64,000 nucleotides of DNA from contig JABTUJ010000011.1 of the NCBI GenBank assembly GCA_015075445.1, positions 124,001 through 188,000 on the forward strand. The letters run 5' to 3'. A model generated the notes under the pieces. The model ran no database searches. It saw only the letters and a list, made by a program, of their open reading frames with translations, and had not been told where the DNA came from. Position numbers and translations under genes: made by a program. This stretch comes from Verrucomicrobiales bacterium. GTDB lineage: Bacteria; Verrucomicrobiota; Verrucomicrobiia; Limisphaerales; J093. Below, in pieces: positions 7,336-16,482 of this stretch (its first letter is position 1; every line of letters begins with the position of its first letter).

Positions 7336-10179
7336 ATGTCCGACGCCCCGGCATCTCCCGCTGCTGAGCCCGGCACGACTCCGGTCGAGGTGACTCCGCA
7401 GGTTGTCGAGGCGTTCACCGAGCACGAGCGGACCCGCGGGATCCGGCGCCTGATCGTGGGCTGCTACCTCGTAATGATCCTGCTCCCGTTGGGATCCATC
7501 GTGGATGTGTTTCTGTTCGGCTGGCACGAGCATGGGGATCTGATCGCACAGTTCGCTTGGTTGCGCCTGATTTGCGCGTTGTCGGTGCTTCCGCTCTTGC
7601 TGCTGTTTCGGTCTCGCGTCGCCGGCAAGTACTATCGATCGCTGGGGATTCTGCTCGCCGTGATCCCGGGTTTGGCGATGGTCCTCATCATCCATCAGAC
7701 CCCGCCGGCTTTGCACGGGGGGGCGGCATCGCCCTACTACGCGGGCATCAACCTGATCCTGCTGGCGATGGCCATGCTGGCTCAGTGGACGTGGCGCCAG
7801 AGCCTGGGTGCCTTGGTCATTCTGATGGGACTCTACTTCGCGGCCACTTGGAGCACGGTGCAGTTTACGCCCCCGGGCGTGGAGCCGCGGGGCAACTTTG
7901 GCGTCTTCTTCAACAACCTGTGGTTCATGTTGTTGACGGGCGTGATCATGATTGTGGGCAGCGAGATCCAGGGGCATCTGCGGTTCCGGGATTTCGTCTC
8001 GAACTGGGAACTCCAGCGGAGCCGGAAGGAACTCGAGGCCAGCTACCGGCGCCTGCAGGAGCTGGACGAACTGAAGGGGCGCTTTTTCGCCAACATCAGC
8101 CACGAGCTGCGGACGCCGCTGACCCTGCTGCTGACGCCGCTGGAACCGTTGCTGGCGGAGGAGGCTCTGCCCGACCCCCGGCTTCGGGACACGCTCGCGA
8201 CGATGCGGGCGAATGGCATGCGGCTGTTGAAGCTGATCAACGACCTGCTGGACCTCGTGCGGCTGGATGCCGGTCAGCTCCAGTTGCAGCGGGCCACGCT
8301 CGAGGTGGAGGTGTTCCTGGGCGGCTTGATCAATGCCGTGCGGGCCCTCGCCGAGGAACGCGGGCTCCGCCTCCGCTGCGAGGTGGACCCGGCGTTGAGC
8401 ACCGTGCCGGCGGACCCGGACAAACTCGAGAAGGTGTTTCTCAACCTGCTCTTCAATGCCATCAAGTTCACCGCGGCGGGCGGCACCATTCGCTTGACGG
8501 CGCGGCGCGAGGGGGACCGCGCCGTGTTTCAGGTCATCGACACGGGCGTGGGCATCGCCACCGAGCACCAGCGCTTCCTCTTCAGCCGTTTCTGGCAGGC
8601 CGACTCCTCCAGCCAGCGCAAGTACCAGGGCGCCGGGATCGGCCTGGCACTGGTCAAGGAGCTTGTTCTGGCGCACGGCGGCACCGTGAGTGCGCAGAGT
8701 GAGCCGGGGCGGGGAACCACGATGTCCGTCCGATTGCCCCTCGAGGTGCCGGCCGATGCCGGGTCGGGGACCGCGCCGGAAAAGGCGCCCCCTCCGTCCG
8801 TGGCCACGGTTCCTGCTCTGGCCAGCCCGGCGGCCGCCCCGGCCTCGCCCGCCGGGACAACCACCGAGACGACCTGGCTGCGCGATCTGTACCGGCGTGC
8901 GGAGATGTTCCCGCCGGTGCCGGGGTTGCGGGAGACGTTGCGGTCGCCGGGTCCGACGGGCAGCGGCAAGGCCCCCCGCGTACTCATCGTGGACGACGAG
9001 CCCGACATGCTCCGTTTCCTCCACACCCAACTGTGTCGGGACTACCAGGTCATCGAGGCGGTGGACGGCGACCAGGCGGTCACGCTGGCGGCGCAATACC
9101 TGCCGGACGTGATCATCTGCGACCTGATGTTGCCGGAGAAGGACGGGCTGGCGGTCTGCCGCGAGCTGCGCAACAAGACGGTGACCCGGGCGCTGCCCTT
9201 CCTGATGCTGACCGCGCGGGCGGACGACGAGACCAAGCTGCGGGCGCTCCAGCACGGGGCCAACGACTTTCTGTCCAAACCGTTTTCGCTGGCGGAGCTG
9301 CGGGCGCGGGTGCGGAGCCTGAGCCAGAGTCATCAGTTGCAGCTCGCGTTGTCGCGCCAGAACCAGAAGCTCGAGGCGACGCTCGAGGAGCTCAAGGAGA
9401 CGGAGCTGCAGTTGGTGCAGGCCGAGAAGATGGCCTCCCTGGGTCGGATGAGCGCCGGGATCATCCACGAGATCAACAACCCCCTGAACTTCTCCCTGAC
9501 GGCGCTTGGGGTGCTCGAGCGGATGCTGGTGCATCTCAGCGACGAGGACCGGGCCGACGCCGAGGAAATGCTGCGCGACATCCGCGAGGGCCTCCGCCGG
9601 GTGGCGGGGATCATCGGCGATTTGCGCACGTTCACGCATCCGCAGGGCGGGGAGCTGGAGGAGGTGGATGTCCAGCGGGCCGTCGAGGCCGCGCTGCGCT
9701 TTCTGGCGGCCGAGTGGCGCGACCGGGTGACAGTCGAGACGCACATCCCGGAAGAGTTCACGGTGCCGGCGATCCACAACAAGCTCATCCAGGTGTTTGT
9801 GAACCTCTTGCAGAACTCCCTCGACGCGCTGCGGAGTCATCCGCCGGCGGACGGTCCGCCGTGCATCACGATCAGCGCGGTCGAGCGGGAGGGGGCCCGG
9901 GTGGTGCTGGTGCGCGATAATGGCCCCGGCATCCCGGCGCACCAGCAGGCGCGGATTTTTGACCCGTTCTTCACCACCAAGGAAGTGGGCCAGGGCACGG
10001 GTTTGGGACTGAGCATCTGCTATCGGCTCTTGAACGAGGTGGGCGGGGGGATTAGCGTGCGCAGCCAGGAAGGCGAATTCTGCGAATTCTCCCTGGCTTT
10101 TGCGGACCGTCCTCGCGAACGCGTCGTACGGACTCGGAAAACAACGGCACCAGAAAAGGCTACCGCACTCGTTGCATGA
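7336..10179 (+). CDS. Membrane hybrid kinase with two kinase cores (PhcS-PhcR-like fusion)
   Basis: 947 residues. About six membrane helices occupy residues 35-215. The first kinase core follows: H256 in ANISHELRTPL, N box NLLFNAIKFT, G1 DTGVGI, G2 GAGIGLALVKE. After a Pro/Ala linker comes a receiver (VLIVDDEPD, acceptor D596 in IICDLMLPEKDG, Lys in LSKPFS). A second complete kinase core has H711 in AGIIHEINNPLNF, DNGPGI and GTGLGLSIC. In Ralstonia, PhcS is a membrane kinase and PhcR a receiver-kinase encoded by separate genes; here the two appear to be one chain. It would sense a signal at the membrane and relay phosphate internally. Its stop overlaps the next start as ATGA. Confidence 0.9.
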   Translation: MSDAPASPAAEPGTTPVEVTPQVVEAFTEHERTRGIRRLIVGCYLVMILLPLGSIVDVFLFGWHEHGDLIAQFAWLRLICALSVLPLLLLFRSRVAGKYYRSLGILLAVIPGLAMVLIIHQTPPALHGGAASPYYAGINLILLAMAMLAQWTWRQSLGALVILMGLYFAATWSTVQFTPPGVEPRGNFGVFFNNLWFMLLTGVIMIVGSEIQGHLRFRDFVSNWELQRSRKELEASYRRLQELDELKGRFFANISHELRTPLTLLLTPLEPLLAEEALPDPRLRDTLATMRANGMRLLKLINDLLDLVRLDAGQLQLQRATLEVEVFLGGLINAVRALAEERGLRLRCEVDPALSTVPADPDKLEKVFLNLLFNAIKFTAAGGTIRLTARREGDRAVFQVIDTGVGIATEHQRFLFSRFWQADSSSQRKYQGAGIGLALVKELVLAHGGTVSAQSEPGRGTTMSVRLPLEVPADAGSGTAPEKAPPPSVATVPALASPAAAPASPAGTTTETTWLRDLYRRAEMFPPVPGLRETLRSPGPTGSGKAPRVLIVDDEPDMLRFLHTQLCRDYQVIEAVDGDQAVTLAAQYLPDVIICDLMLPEKDGLAVCRELRNKTVTRALPFLMLTARADDETKLRALQHGANDFLSKPFSLAELRARVRSLSQSHQLQLALSRQNQKLEATLEELKETELQLVQAEKMASLGRMSAGIIHEINNPLNFSLTALGVLERMLVHLSDEDRADAEEMLRDIREGLRRVAGIIGDLRTFTHPQGGELEEVDVQRAVEAALRFLAAEWRDRVTVETHIPEEFTVPAIHNKLIQVFVNLLQNSLDALRSHPPADGPPCITISAVEREGARVVLVRDNGPGIPAHQQARIFDPFFTTKEVGQGTGLGLSICYRLLNEVGGGISVRSQEGEFCEFSLAFADRPRERVVRTRKTTAPEKATALVA

Positions 10180-11438
10180 ACTCGATCTACGACTACAAGC
10201 GTTTTGCCATCCTCTACGTGGATGATGAGGAAAAGTCGCTCAAATACTTCGCGCGGGCCTTTGCCGACACCTTCCGGGTCCTGACCGCGACCAATGCGGC
10301 CGACGGCTACCAGTTGCTGCTCGACCACCAGGACGAGATTGGCGTCGTCATGAGCGACCAGCGGATGCCGGGCGAGCAGGGGGTGCAGTTCCTGGAGAAG
10401 GCGCGCCGCCTCCAGCCGCGGGTGATCCGCATTCTGGCGACGGCCTTCACGGACCTGGACGCGGCCATCGCGGCGGTGAATACCGGGGCGATCTACAAGT
10501 ACGTCACCAAGCCGTGGGACATCCCGCTGCTCGAGAACACGCTCAAGCGCAGCCTCGAGTTCTTCATCGTGCAGCTCGAGCGCGACCTCCTCCTGCGCGA
10601 GAAGCTCTCGAGCCTGCACCGGATGCTGATTGCCGATCGCATCCTCAGCCTGGGGGTGCTGGCCGCGGGTCTGAACAACCAGTTGCGCAACTCGCTCGAT
10701 GCCGTGCACAAGTTCCTGGATCTCGCGCCGGAGATGCTCCAGCGGGAGAATGTGGATCTCGAGCAGTTGCGGAACCCCAACTTCTGGCAGGAGTTCCATC
10801 GCCACGTCCAAAGCCAGGTCAAGACGGTGCTCGGGCTCATGCACGGCCTGTCCGAGGAGACGAAGCAGCCGTTCCGGTTCGACACCGAGATGCGGGTCCA
10901 GGCCTCGCTGGAGGAGGCCCTCCAAGCGGTCGGTCCGGAGCTGGCAGCACGGGGCATCCGCGTCCACAACGAGGTGCCACCCGATCTGCCGGCCCTGCGG
11001 GTGGACCGCACCCGCTTCCACAAGCTTTTCGAGCTGCTCCTGCGCGACGCTCTCCTGCGGCTGGAGTCCAACGCCGAGATCCGCTTCCAGGCCACCTTCC
11101 GGCCCGGCGCGGGCGACAGCGTGGACGAGGTGGAAATCACGATCCAGGACAGCGGGCCGGGGTTGCCGCCGGAGACCGTGCTGTCGGTGCTCGACCCGCT
11201 CATTGCTCGGGAGGACAAGGCGGCGGATCTGGGGCTGCACCTGATGGCCTGCTACTTCATCGTGTACCACCACGGCGGGCGCATCGGCCTCCGGTCAGGC
11301 GGAGAGGCGGGCACGTGCCTGACGCTGACGCTGCCGCTGCAGCCCCCCGCGAGTGTGACCCCGGTCGAGAGCGAGGAATTCCTGGTGCGGGCCATGACCA
11401 ACGAGCGCTTGTGGGAGCGCCTGTTGGCCGGCGCCTGA
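10176..11438 (+). CDS. PhcQ-like response regulator with degenerate kinase module
   Basis: 420 residues. The receiver is intact (ILYVDDEEKSLKYFARAF, acceptor D61 in VVMSDQRMPGEQG, Thr/Ala site LATAFTDLDAAI, Lys in YVTKPWD), of the HupR/PhcQ type. A helical segment follows in which the phosphoacceptor histidine position reads AAGLNNQLRNSL, so N168 replaces His. A decayed ATPase fold comes next (IQDSGPGLPPE present, but no proper G2 box). It probably acts as an output or scaffold protein without autokinase activity. It starts inside the previous stop (ATGA), so it is translationally coupled. No DNA-binding domain is present. Confidence 0.87.
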   Translation: MNSIYDYKRFAILYVDDEEKSLKYFARAFADTFRVLTATNAADGYQLLLDHQDEIGVVMSDQRMPGEQGVQFLEKARRLQPRVIRILATAFTDLDAAIAAVNTGAIYKYVTKPWDIPLLENTLKRSLEFFIVQLERDLLLREKLSSLHRMLIADRILSLGVLAAGLNNQLRNSLDAVHKFLDLAPEMLQRENVDLEQLRNPNFWQEFHRHVQSQVKTVLGLMHGLSEETKQPFRFDTEMRVQASLEEALQAVGPELAARGIRVHNEVPPDLPALRVDRTRFHKLFELLLRDALLRLESNAEIRFQATFRPGAGDSVDEVEITIQDSGPGLPPETVLSVLDPLIAREDKAADLGLHLMACYFIVYHHGGRIGLRSGGEAGTCLTLTLPLQPPASVTPVESEEFLVRAMTNERLWERLLAGA

Positions 11439-11447
11439 GCCGCGGGC

Positions 11448-12563
11448 TCAGCGGGGATGGGCCCCGCCTTTGGTCGGCGGGATGGGCGGGGGCTCGTTGA
11501 CGCTCCAGTACTGCGCCAGCAGATCGAGACGTTCGACAAACTCGGCGGAGGTGGCCGGCTTGGTCAGGTATCCCGTGATGCCGAGCGCGTGCATCCGGTG
11601 TTTGTCCTCGTCCAGCTTCGAGGAGGTCAACACGACCACGGGCATCGTGCGCAAGCCGGAGTCCTTGCGAACCTCGGTCAGGAATTCCCGCCCGTTCATC
11701 CCGGGCATTTTGATGTCGAGGAGGATCAAACCCGGCCGGGGGTTGTCGGAGGCGCGCAGGTACTTCAGGGCCTCCTCGGCGGTGCGTTTCACCACGAGCT
11801 TCACCTTGGAACCGAGTTCCTTCAGCGCCCGGTCCACGTTCAGGATGTCCACCTCGTCGTCCTCGACCAGCAACACCGGGCTGGCATTCCGCTCGAACGC
11901 CAGCACGCGCTCGGCGTGTTGCCGGTGCTGTTCCCAAAGCATGGCGTAGCGCATCAGCTCATGCGCCCCCTGAATTCCCAGCTTGTAGCGGATGTTGGCC
12001 CGGTGGACGTCCACGGTCCGTGGGCTGATGGAGAGCTCGCCGGCGATTTCCTTGGCCTCGAGTCCCTTGCCGGTGAAGACAAAGACTTCCATCTCTCGCT
12101 GGGAGAGAACCTGGGAGGGGTCCTTGGGGGCTCCGGGTGTGCCGCTCGAGAGGCGCTGCAACAGGGCGTCCTTGATCTCCGGGCTTACCACAACCTGCTG
12201 CCGGGCCACTTGGCGAATCGCGGAAGCCAGGGCCGGGGCTTCGATGCCGTTGGAGACGTAGCCCAGCGCGCCGGCCTTCAAGGAACGCTCGGCGGAACGG
12301 GCGTCCTCGTGATCGGCCAGGATGAGCACGCCGGGTTGCGGCGTGATGTCCAGCAGCTTGCGAATGACCTGGTCACTCTCCTGTCGGCAGAAGCTGCTTC
12401 CCAGCAACACCACGGCAGGTTTGGCATTGTTGACTCCCCGCAAACCCGACACGGCATCGGCGGCTTCGCCGATAACGTCGACGTCCGTCGCCCCCTCCAA
12501 GTGACTGCGCAGACCGGCCCGCGTGATGGACTGCTCTTCCATTATGAACACCCGGATAATCAT
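11448..12563 (-). CDS. REC-LuxR HTH-REC response regulator
   Basis: 371 residues in an uncommon order: receiver, NarL/LuxR-type helix-turn-helix, second receiver. The first receiver looks inactive: the acidic pair reads MEE and the acceptor position is Gly (G55 in AVVLLGSSFC). The helix-turn-helix is convincing (LSQREMEVFVFTGKG, AKEIAGELSISPRTVDVHRA). The second receiver is complete (VLLVEDDEVDIL, D283 in LILLDIKMPGMN, TSS, K335 in LTKPA) and resembles small CheY/Rcp1 receivers. DNA binding would then be controlled by the C-terminal receiver. It converges on the PhcQ-like gene with a 9-base gap, so it is a candidate transcriptional output for that operon. Confidence 0.9.
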   Translation of the reverse strand: MIIRVFIMEEQSITRAGLRSHLEGATDVDVIGEAADAVSGLRGVNNAKPAVVLLGSSFCRQESDQVIRKLLDITPQPGVLILADHEDARSAERSLKAGALGYVSNGIEAPALASAIRQVARQQVVVSPEIKDALLQRLSSGTPGAPKDPSQVLSQREMEVFVFTGKGLEAKEIAGELSISPRTVDVHRANIRYKLGIQGAHELMRYAMLWEQHRQHAERVLAFERNASPVLLVEDDEVDILNVDRALKELGSKVKLVVKRTAEEALKYLRASDNPRPGLILLDIKMPGMNGREFLTEVRKDSGLRTMPVVVLTSSKLDEDKHRMHALGITGYLTKPATSAEFVERLDLLAQYWSVNEPPPIPPTKGGAHPR

Positions 12564-12665
12564 GGCCCGAGGCTGACAGGTTCTTCCAGCGCCTGCAATC
12601 CCTTGTTAAGAGGATTTGACAGGTCTGTCGGGCTCACCGACGCCGTCATGCTCGCGCGATGCCGT

Positions 12666-13817
12666 TCAGGTTCCCTCTCCAACCACCAGCGGCGCCGCGT
12701 AAGTCCTTGTCCAGGCCGACAACCCTCCCTGGACGCTCTTCACCTGTCTGAACCCCTGCGCCTTCAGCCACTCGACGGCTCGCAACGAGCGCACGCCGGC
12801 CTGGCAGTGAAGGTAATGGACGACGCCCGGATCCAGTTCGGCGACGCGCTCCTCGAGCGCCGACAGCGGCAGGTGCCTGGCTCCCGGCAGATGTCCGGCC
12901 GCCCACTCCTCGGCTTCGCGCACGTCCAGCACGGTGATCCCCAGTTCGGGCTGTTCGAGGGGGCGCTTCAGGTCCTCGACCGTCACTTCGTCCGGGGACA
13001 ACTCCAGCGGTCCACAGACGAGCGTTTCGGTACGGAGTTCGGTGAGCGTGGGATGGTCGCCGCAGAGCGGGCAGCCGCGATCGCGTCGCAGCCGGAGTTC
13101 CCGGAACTGGAGGGACAAGGCGTCGAACACGACCAGGCGTCCGAGCAGAGAGCGGCCTTGACCGAGGAGCAGCTTGAGCACCTCGGTGGCCTGTAAGCAG
13201 CCGATCACCCCGGGCAGCACGCCCAGCACGCCGGCCTCGGCGCAACTCGGCACGGTCCCCGCGGGAGGTGGCTCGGGGAACAGGCAGCGGTAGCAGGGGC
13301 CCTCCCAGTGCGGCGCAAACAGGCTGGCCTGTCCTTCCCAGCGGAAGATGGCGCCGTACACGTTCGGCTTGCCGAGCATCACGCAGGCATCGTTGACCAG
13401 GTAACGCGTCGGAAAATTGTCGGTGCCGTCGACCACGACATCGTAGCCGGACAGGATGTCCTTCGCGTTCTCGCTGGTCAGACGAACGGGGTGGGGCACG
13501 ACCTCGACGTCCGGGTTGAGCCGGCGGAGGGTCTCGACGGCGGATTGGGTTTTGGGGCGGCCGACGTCCGGGGTTCCGTGAAGCACCTGGCGCTGCAGGT
13601 TGGACAAGTCAACGTGGTCGAAGTCCACGATCCCCAGCCGGCCCACTCCGGCGGCGGCCAGGTACAGGGCCACGGGGGAACCGAGCCCGCCGGCGCCCAC
13701 GCACAGCACGCGACCTGCCTGGAGTTTGCGCTGGCCGGCCGCGCCGACCTCCGGCAGCAGCACCTGGCGGGCGTAGCGGCGGAGATCGGGTTGAGGAGGT
13801 GGACCGGATTCCCTCAT
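12666..13817 (-). CDS. moeB: MoeB/ThiF-type adenylyltransferase with rhodanese domain
   Basis: 383 residues. The E1-like domain (residues 10-250) adenylates the C-terminal glycine of a ThiS/MoaD-type sulfur carrier. It shows VLCVGAGGLGSPVALYLAAAG, DFDHVDLSNLQRQVLH, the CYRC and CPLC zinc pairs and the Cys in GTVPSCAEAG. The C-terminal rhodanese domain carries the loop HCQAGVRS, whose cysteine takes the sulfane sulfur. This is the MoeZ/MOCS3 arrangement, used for thiamine, molybdopterin or tRNA thiolation; the substrate carrier is not in the window. It may form a unit with the prepilin-like gene 18 bases upstream, but that is only proximity. Confidence 0.93.
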   Translation of the reverse strand: MRESGPPPQPDLRRYARQVLLPEVGAAGQRKLQAGRVLCVGAGGLGSPVALYLAAAGVGRLGIVDFDHVDLSNLQRQVLHGTPDVGRPKTQSAVETLRRLNPDVEVVPHPVRLTSENAKDILSGYDVVVDGTDNFPTRYLVNDACVMLGKPNVYGAIFRWEGQASLFAPHWEGPCYRCLFPEPPPAGTVPSCAEAGVLGVLPGVIGCLQATEVLKLLLGQGRSLLGRLVVFDALSLQFRELRLRRDRGCPLCGDHPTLTELRTETLVCGPLELSPDEVTVEDLKRPLEQPELGITVLDVREAEEWAAGHLPGARHLPLSALEERVAELDPGVVHYLHCQAGVRSLRAVEWLKAQGFRQVKSVQGGLSAWTRTYAAPLVVGEGT

Positions 13818-13835
13818 GCGCGTCCCCGGGGCAGG

Positions 13836-14693
13836 CTACTCGACGGGCGCGCGGGGGCTGCTGGAGTGTTCCTGAAGCCAGGCCACGTCCGGGTTGTCCG
13901 GGGAGGGAACGTCGAGCTCGAGATGGTGGCGCGCCCGCAGCGGCGGGGTGGTGCGCCGGTCCCGCCAGCGCTTGATTTCCGCGTGGCCATCGGCGAAGGC
14001 GATGCCGGCGCTGCGGCCGTGATAGCTGGCCGGAAAGTCCACGATGCGGGCCTGCACCCCGCGCAGCTTCAGGTTCGTCTGGAACAACCCGTCGTTGATG
14101 CTGTCCTCGCGTTCGTCCATCAGCACCCAAGCCCGGGCGGGGGGTGGCTCCACGATGTCGTCGAGGCGCCGGAATACATGGAAATCATCCTCTCCGATGG
14201 GGGTGGTTCCGATGTAATTCATCCAACAGTTCATGGACACGCTGCGGACCCGCGCATGGGACCGGCTGCTGATGCTGACCTCACTGCGGTCGGAGGGACA
14301 CCGGTAGATGCCGGCGTTCCGGACGTACGGGGCCAGTTGCGAGAACCGCAGGTCGGTCAGGTACAGGGTGTTGGTGTTGTCCGGGCTGGAACTGAAATCC
14401 AGCCACCCAGACACCCAGCGGTCCGAGCCGGGGTAGGAGCCGCTCAGCACGCCGGGCAGCCAGCCGAAGTTCTCATCGGCGTACATGGTCCAGGCTTTCT
14501 GAATCTGCTGGAGATTGTGTAGACACAGAATCGCCTGCGCCCGCTGTTTCGAGCGGACCAGCGATGGCAATAGCAGTGAAGCGATCAAGCCGATCACCGC
14601 CATCACCGCCAGCAGCTCGAGCAAGGTGAAACCCTCCCGTCGACGGAGGGGACCTCCGCCCGTCGTCAGGGGCGCTGGTTCTCTGGTCTTCAC
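13836..14693 (-). CDS. Prepilin-like protein with H-X9-DG signature
   Basis: Type IV pilin/pseudopilin-like protein. The leader ends in G before FTLLELLAVMAVIGLIASLL, the class III prepilin cleavage site and membrane helix. The C-terminal half has HGRSAGIAFADG, which fits the H-X9-DG signature of the prepilin-processing-associated family abundant in Verrucomicrobiota and Planctomycetota. Such proteins are thought to be secretion or surface pseudopilins, but individual roles are unknown. I start it at GTG 14693 (leader VKTREPAPLTTGG), because the longer TTG reading from 14780 gives an unlikely 50-residue leader. Confidence 0.85.
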   Translation of the reverse strand: MKTREPAPLTTGGGPLRRREGFTLLELLAVMAVIGLIASLLLPSLVRSKQRAQAILCLHNLQQIQKAWTMYADENFGWLPGVLSGSYPGSDRWVSGWLDFSSSPDNTNTLYLTDLRFSQLAPYVRNAGIYRCPSDRSEVSISSRSHARVRSVSMNCWMNYIGTTPIGEDDFHVFRRLDDIVEPPPARAWVLMDEREDSINDGLFQTNLKLRGVQARIVDFPASYHGRSAGIAFADGHAEIKRWRDRRTTPPLRARHHLELDVPSPDNPDVAWLQEHSSSPRAPVE

Positions 14694-14809
14694 CGGCAGT
14701 GGCTGTTGGTGCGGGAAAGGTAGCGCCCTGCCGAGGAGAAGGCAAGCCCGGCAACCATCAGCCCGGCAACCCTCTGGCAAGGCCCGGCCGACGGACCCTT
14801 CGGCGGACG

Positions 14810-16180
14810 TTACTTGCCGATGCAGAACTCGCCGAAGATGCGGTCGAGCAAATCCTCGGTGGTGGTCTGGCCGGTGACTTCCCCCACCGCATCGATGGCG
14901 CGGCGGAGATCCAACGCCACCAGTTCGAACGTGGCGCCGGACTCAAGGCCATCGAGGGCGCCGTGGAGGGCCTCGCAGGCACGCCGCAGCGCCTCCTGGT
15001 GCCGGGCATTGATCATGACTTCGACCATGTCGGCCCGGAGTTCGCCCGCCCAGACGGCGCGTTGGATGGCGTCCTTGAGCGGTTCGATGCCGGCGCCGGT
15101 CAGGCACGAGATCGGCAGGCCGGCGGCGACGGCTTCCGGCACGCGGTCGAGGCGGCTAGGAAGGTCGCTCTTGTTCAACACCACCAGCCGTTTCCGACCT
15201 GCCAGGGTTGCGAGCTGCCGCTCGTCCTCCGGCTGGAGCGGTTCGCTGGCATCGAGAACGTGGAGCAGCAACTCGGCCTGGCGCACGGCCGTGTGGGTGC
15301 GGCGCACGCCCTCCTGCTCGACCCGGTCATCGGCTTCGCGCAGACCCGCGGTGTCGACGAACACGACCGGGATGCCGCGGATGTTCGCGGTCTCCTCGAT
15401 GGTATCCCGCGTGGTGCCCGGCTCCGGCGACACGATGGCGCGGTCGCGGCCGAGGAGCTGGTTGAGCAGGCTGGACTTGCCGACGTTGGGCCGGCCCACG
15501 ATGGCGGCGCGCACGCCTCGGCGGAGGATCTGCCCTTCCGGGGCTGTCCGCAGGAGCGTCTCGAGAAACGTCCGGCCGTCCCGCAGCCGTGCCAGCAACC
15601 TGGCCGCGGTGTCCGGGGCGAGATCCTCCTCGGGGAAGTCAAGGTGGGCTTCGAGGTGCGCGAGGACGCCGAGCAGATCCTCCCGCAACTGGCGAATTCG
15701 CTGGGAGAGCTTGCCGGCCAGTTGCTCCTCGGCGGCGGCCAGGGCCAGCTCGGTGCGGGCCTGGATGATGTCGGCCACGGCTTCCGCCTGCGCCAGGTCG
15801 AGCCGGCCGTTCACGAAGGCGCGCCGGGTGAACTCACCGGGTTCCGCCAGCCGGGCGCCGCTGGCCAGGACGGCCGTCAGCACGAGTTTCGCGGGCAGCA
15901 AACCGCCGTGGCAGGAGATCTCGACCACGTCCTCCCGCGTGTAGGTTCGGGGGGCCCGCATGACCGCCAGCAGGACTTCGTCCACGAGTCGGCCATCGTG
16001 CTCGATCCGGCCCAGGTGGAGCGTGTGGCTGGGCGCGGCCGATGGCCGCAGAGATCGGCTTCCGGCCGGCACAAAGCAGCGGTCGGCCACGCCCAGGGCG
16101 TCGGGGCCAGACAGGCGGATGACGGCCAGACCTCCTTCCCCCAGCGGGGTTGCGATGGCGGCGATGGTGTCTTCGGCCAT
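14810..16180 (-). CDS. mnmE: tRNA modification GTPase MnmE (TrmE)
   Basis: With MnmG this GTPase installs the carboxymethylaminomethyl group on U34 of certain tRNAs. The N-terminal folate-binding domain begins AEDTIAAIATPLGEGGLAVIR. The internal G domain has GRPNVGKSSLLN, DTAGLRE and NKSD, and the chain ends in the conserved CIGK with its essential cysteine. I use ATG 16180; an in-frame TTG at 16198 overlaps the upstream stop and could be a coupled start. MnmG is not in the window. Confidence 0.97.
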   Translation of the reverse strand: MAEDTIAAIATPLGEGGLAVIRLSGPDALGVADRCFVPAGSRSLRPSAAPSHTLHLGRIEHDGRLVDEVLLAVMRAPRTYTREDVVEISCHGGLLPAKLVLTAVLASGARLAEPGEFTRRAFVNGRLDLAQAEAVADIIQARTELALAAAEEQLAGKLSQRIRQLREDLLGVLAHLEAHLDFPEEDLAPDTAARLLARLRDGRTFLETLLRTAPEGQILRRGVRAAIVGRPNVGKSSLLNQLLGRDRAIVSPEPGTTRDTIEETANIRGIPVVFVDTAGLREADDRVEQEGVRRTHTAVRQAELLLHVLDASEPLQPEDERQLATLAGRKRLVVLNKSDLPSRLDRVPEAVAAGLPISCLTGAGIEPLKDAIQRAVWAGELRADMVEVMINARHQEALRRACEALHGALDGLESGATFELVALDLRRAIDAVGEVTGQTTTEDLLDRIFGEFCIGK

Positions 16181-16194
16181 GCGGGGGGCGCCCG

Positions 16195-16440
16195 TCAACC
16201 GCCGCAGTTCCCGCGGGTCGGGGCCCGGCCTTCCAGGCTTTCCCGCGCCTTCGCGTAGCTCTTGCGTGCGAGGAAGTGGCGGAGCTCGGGATCGCTGCCG
16301 GGAGGCAACTGTGCCGCCAGGCGGTCAATGCGCTCGAAGAGCGGCTGAAGCGAAGGCCCGGAGGGTGCGCGCTGCGCCTGGCGGGCCGCAGCTTCGAGCT
16401 CGTTCAGGGTGTCGAGCAACTTGGACTCAATCGCAGTCAC
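16195..16440 (-). CDS. Small conserved-looking protein upstream of mnmE
   Basis: 81 residues starting at GTG 16440, charged and mostly helical by composition (ESKLLDTLNELEAAARQAQR, KSYAKARESLEG). There is no membrane segment or recognised domain. Its stop codon lies within a few bases of the mnmE start, which suggests cotranscription and coupling. No function can be assigned. Confidence 0.6.
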   Translation of the reverse strand: MTAIESKLLDTLNELEAAARQAQRAPSGPSLQPLFERIDRLAAQLPPGSDPELRHFLARKSYAKARESLEGRAPTRGNCGG

Positions 16441-16482
16441 GAGCGCGAAGGTAGCCGACGGCGGGCTGGAGGAAAGTCTGGC

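Noticed and set aside
6979..9942. Long minus-strand frame of nearly 1000 codons.
   Set aside because: Shadow of the methyltransferase and double-kinase genes, whose motifs are unambiguous on the plus strand.
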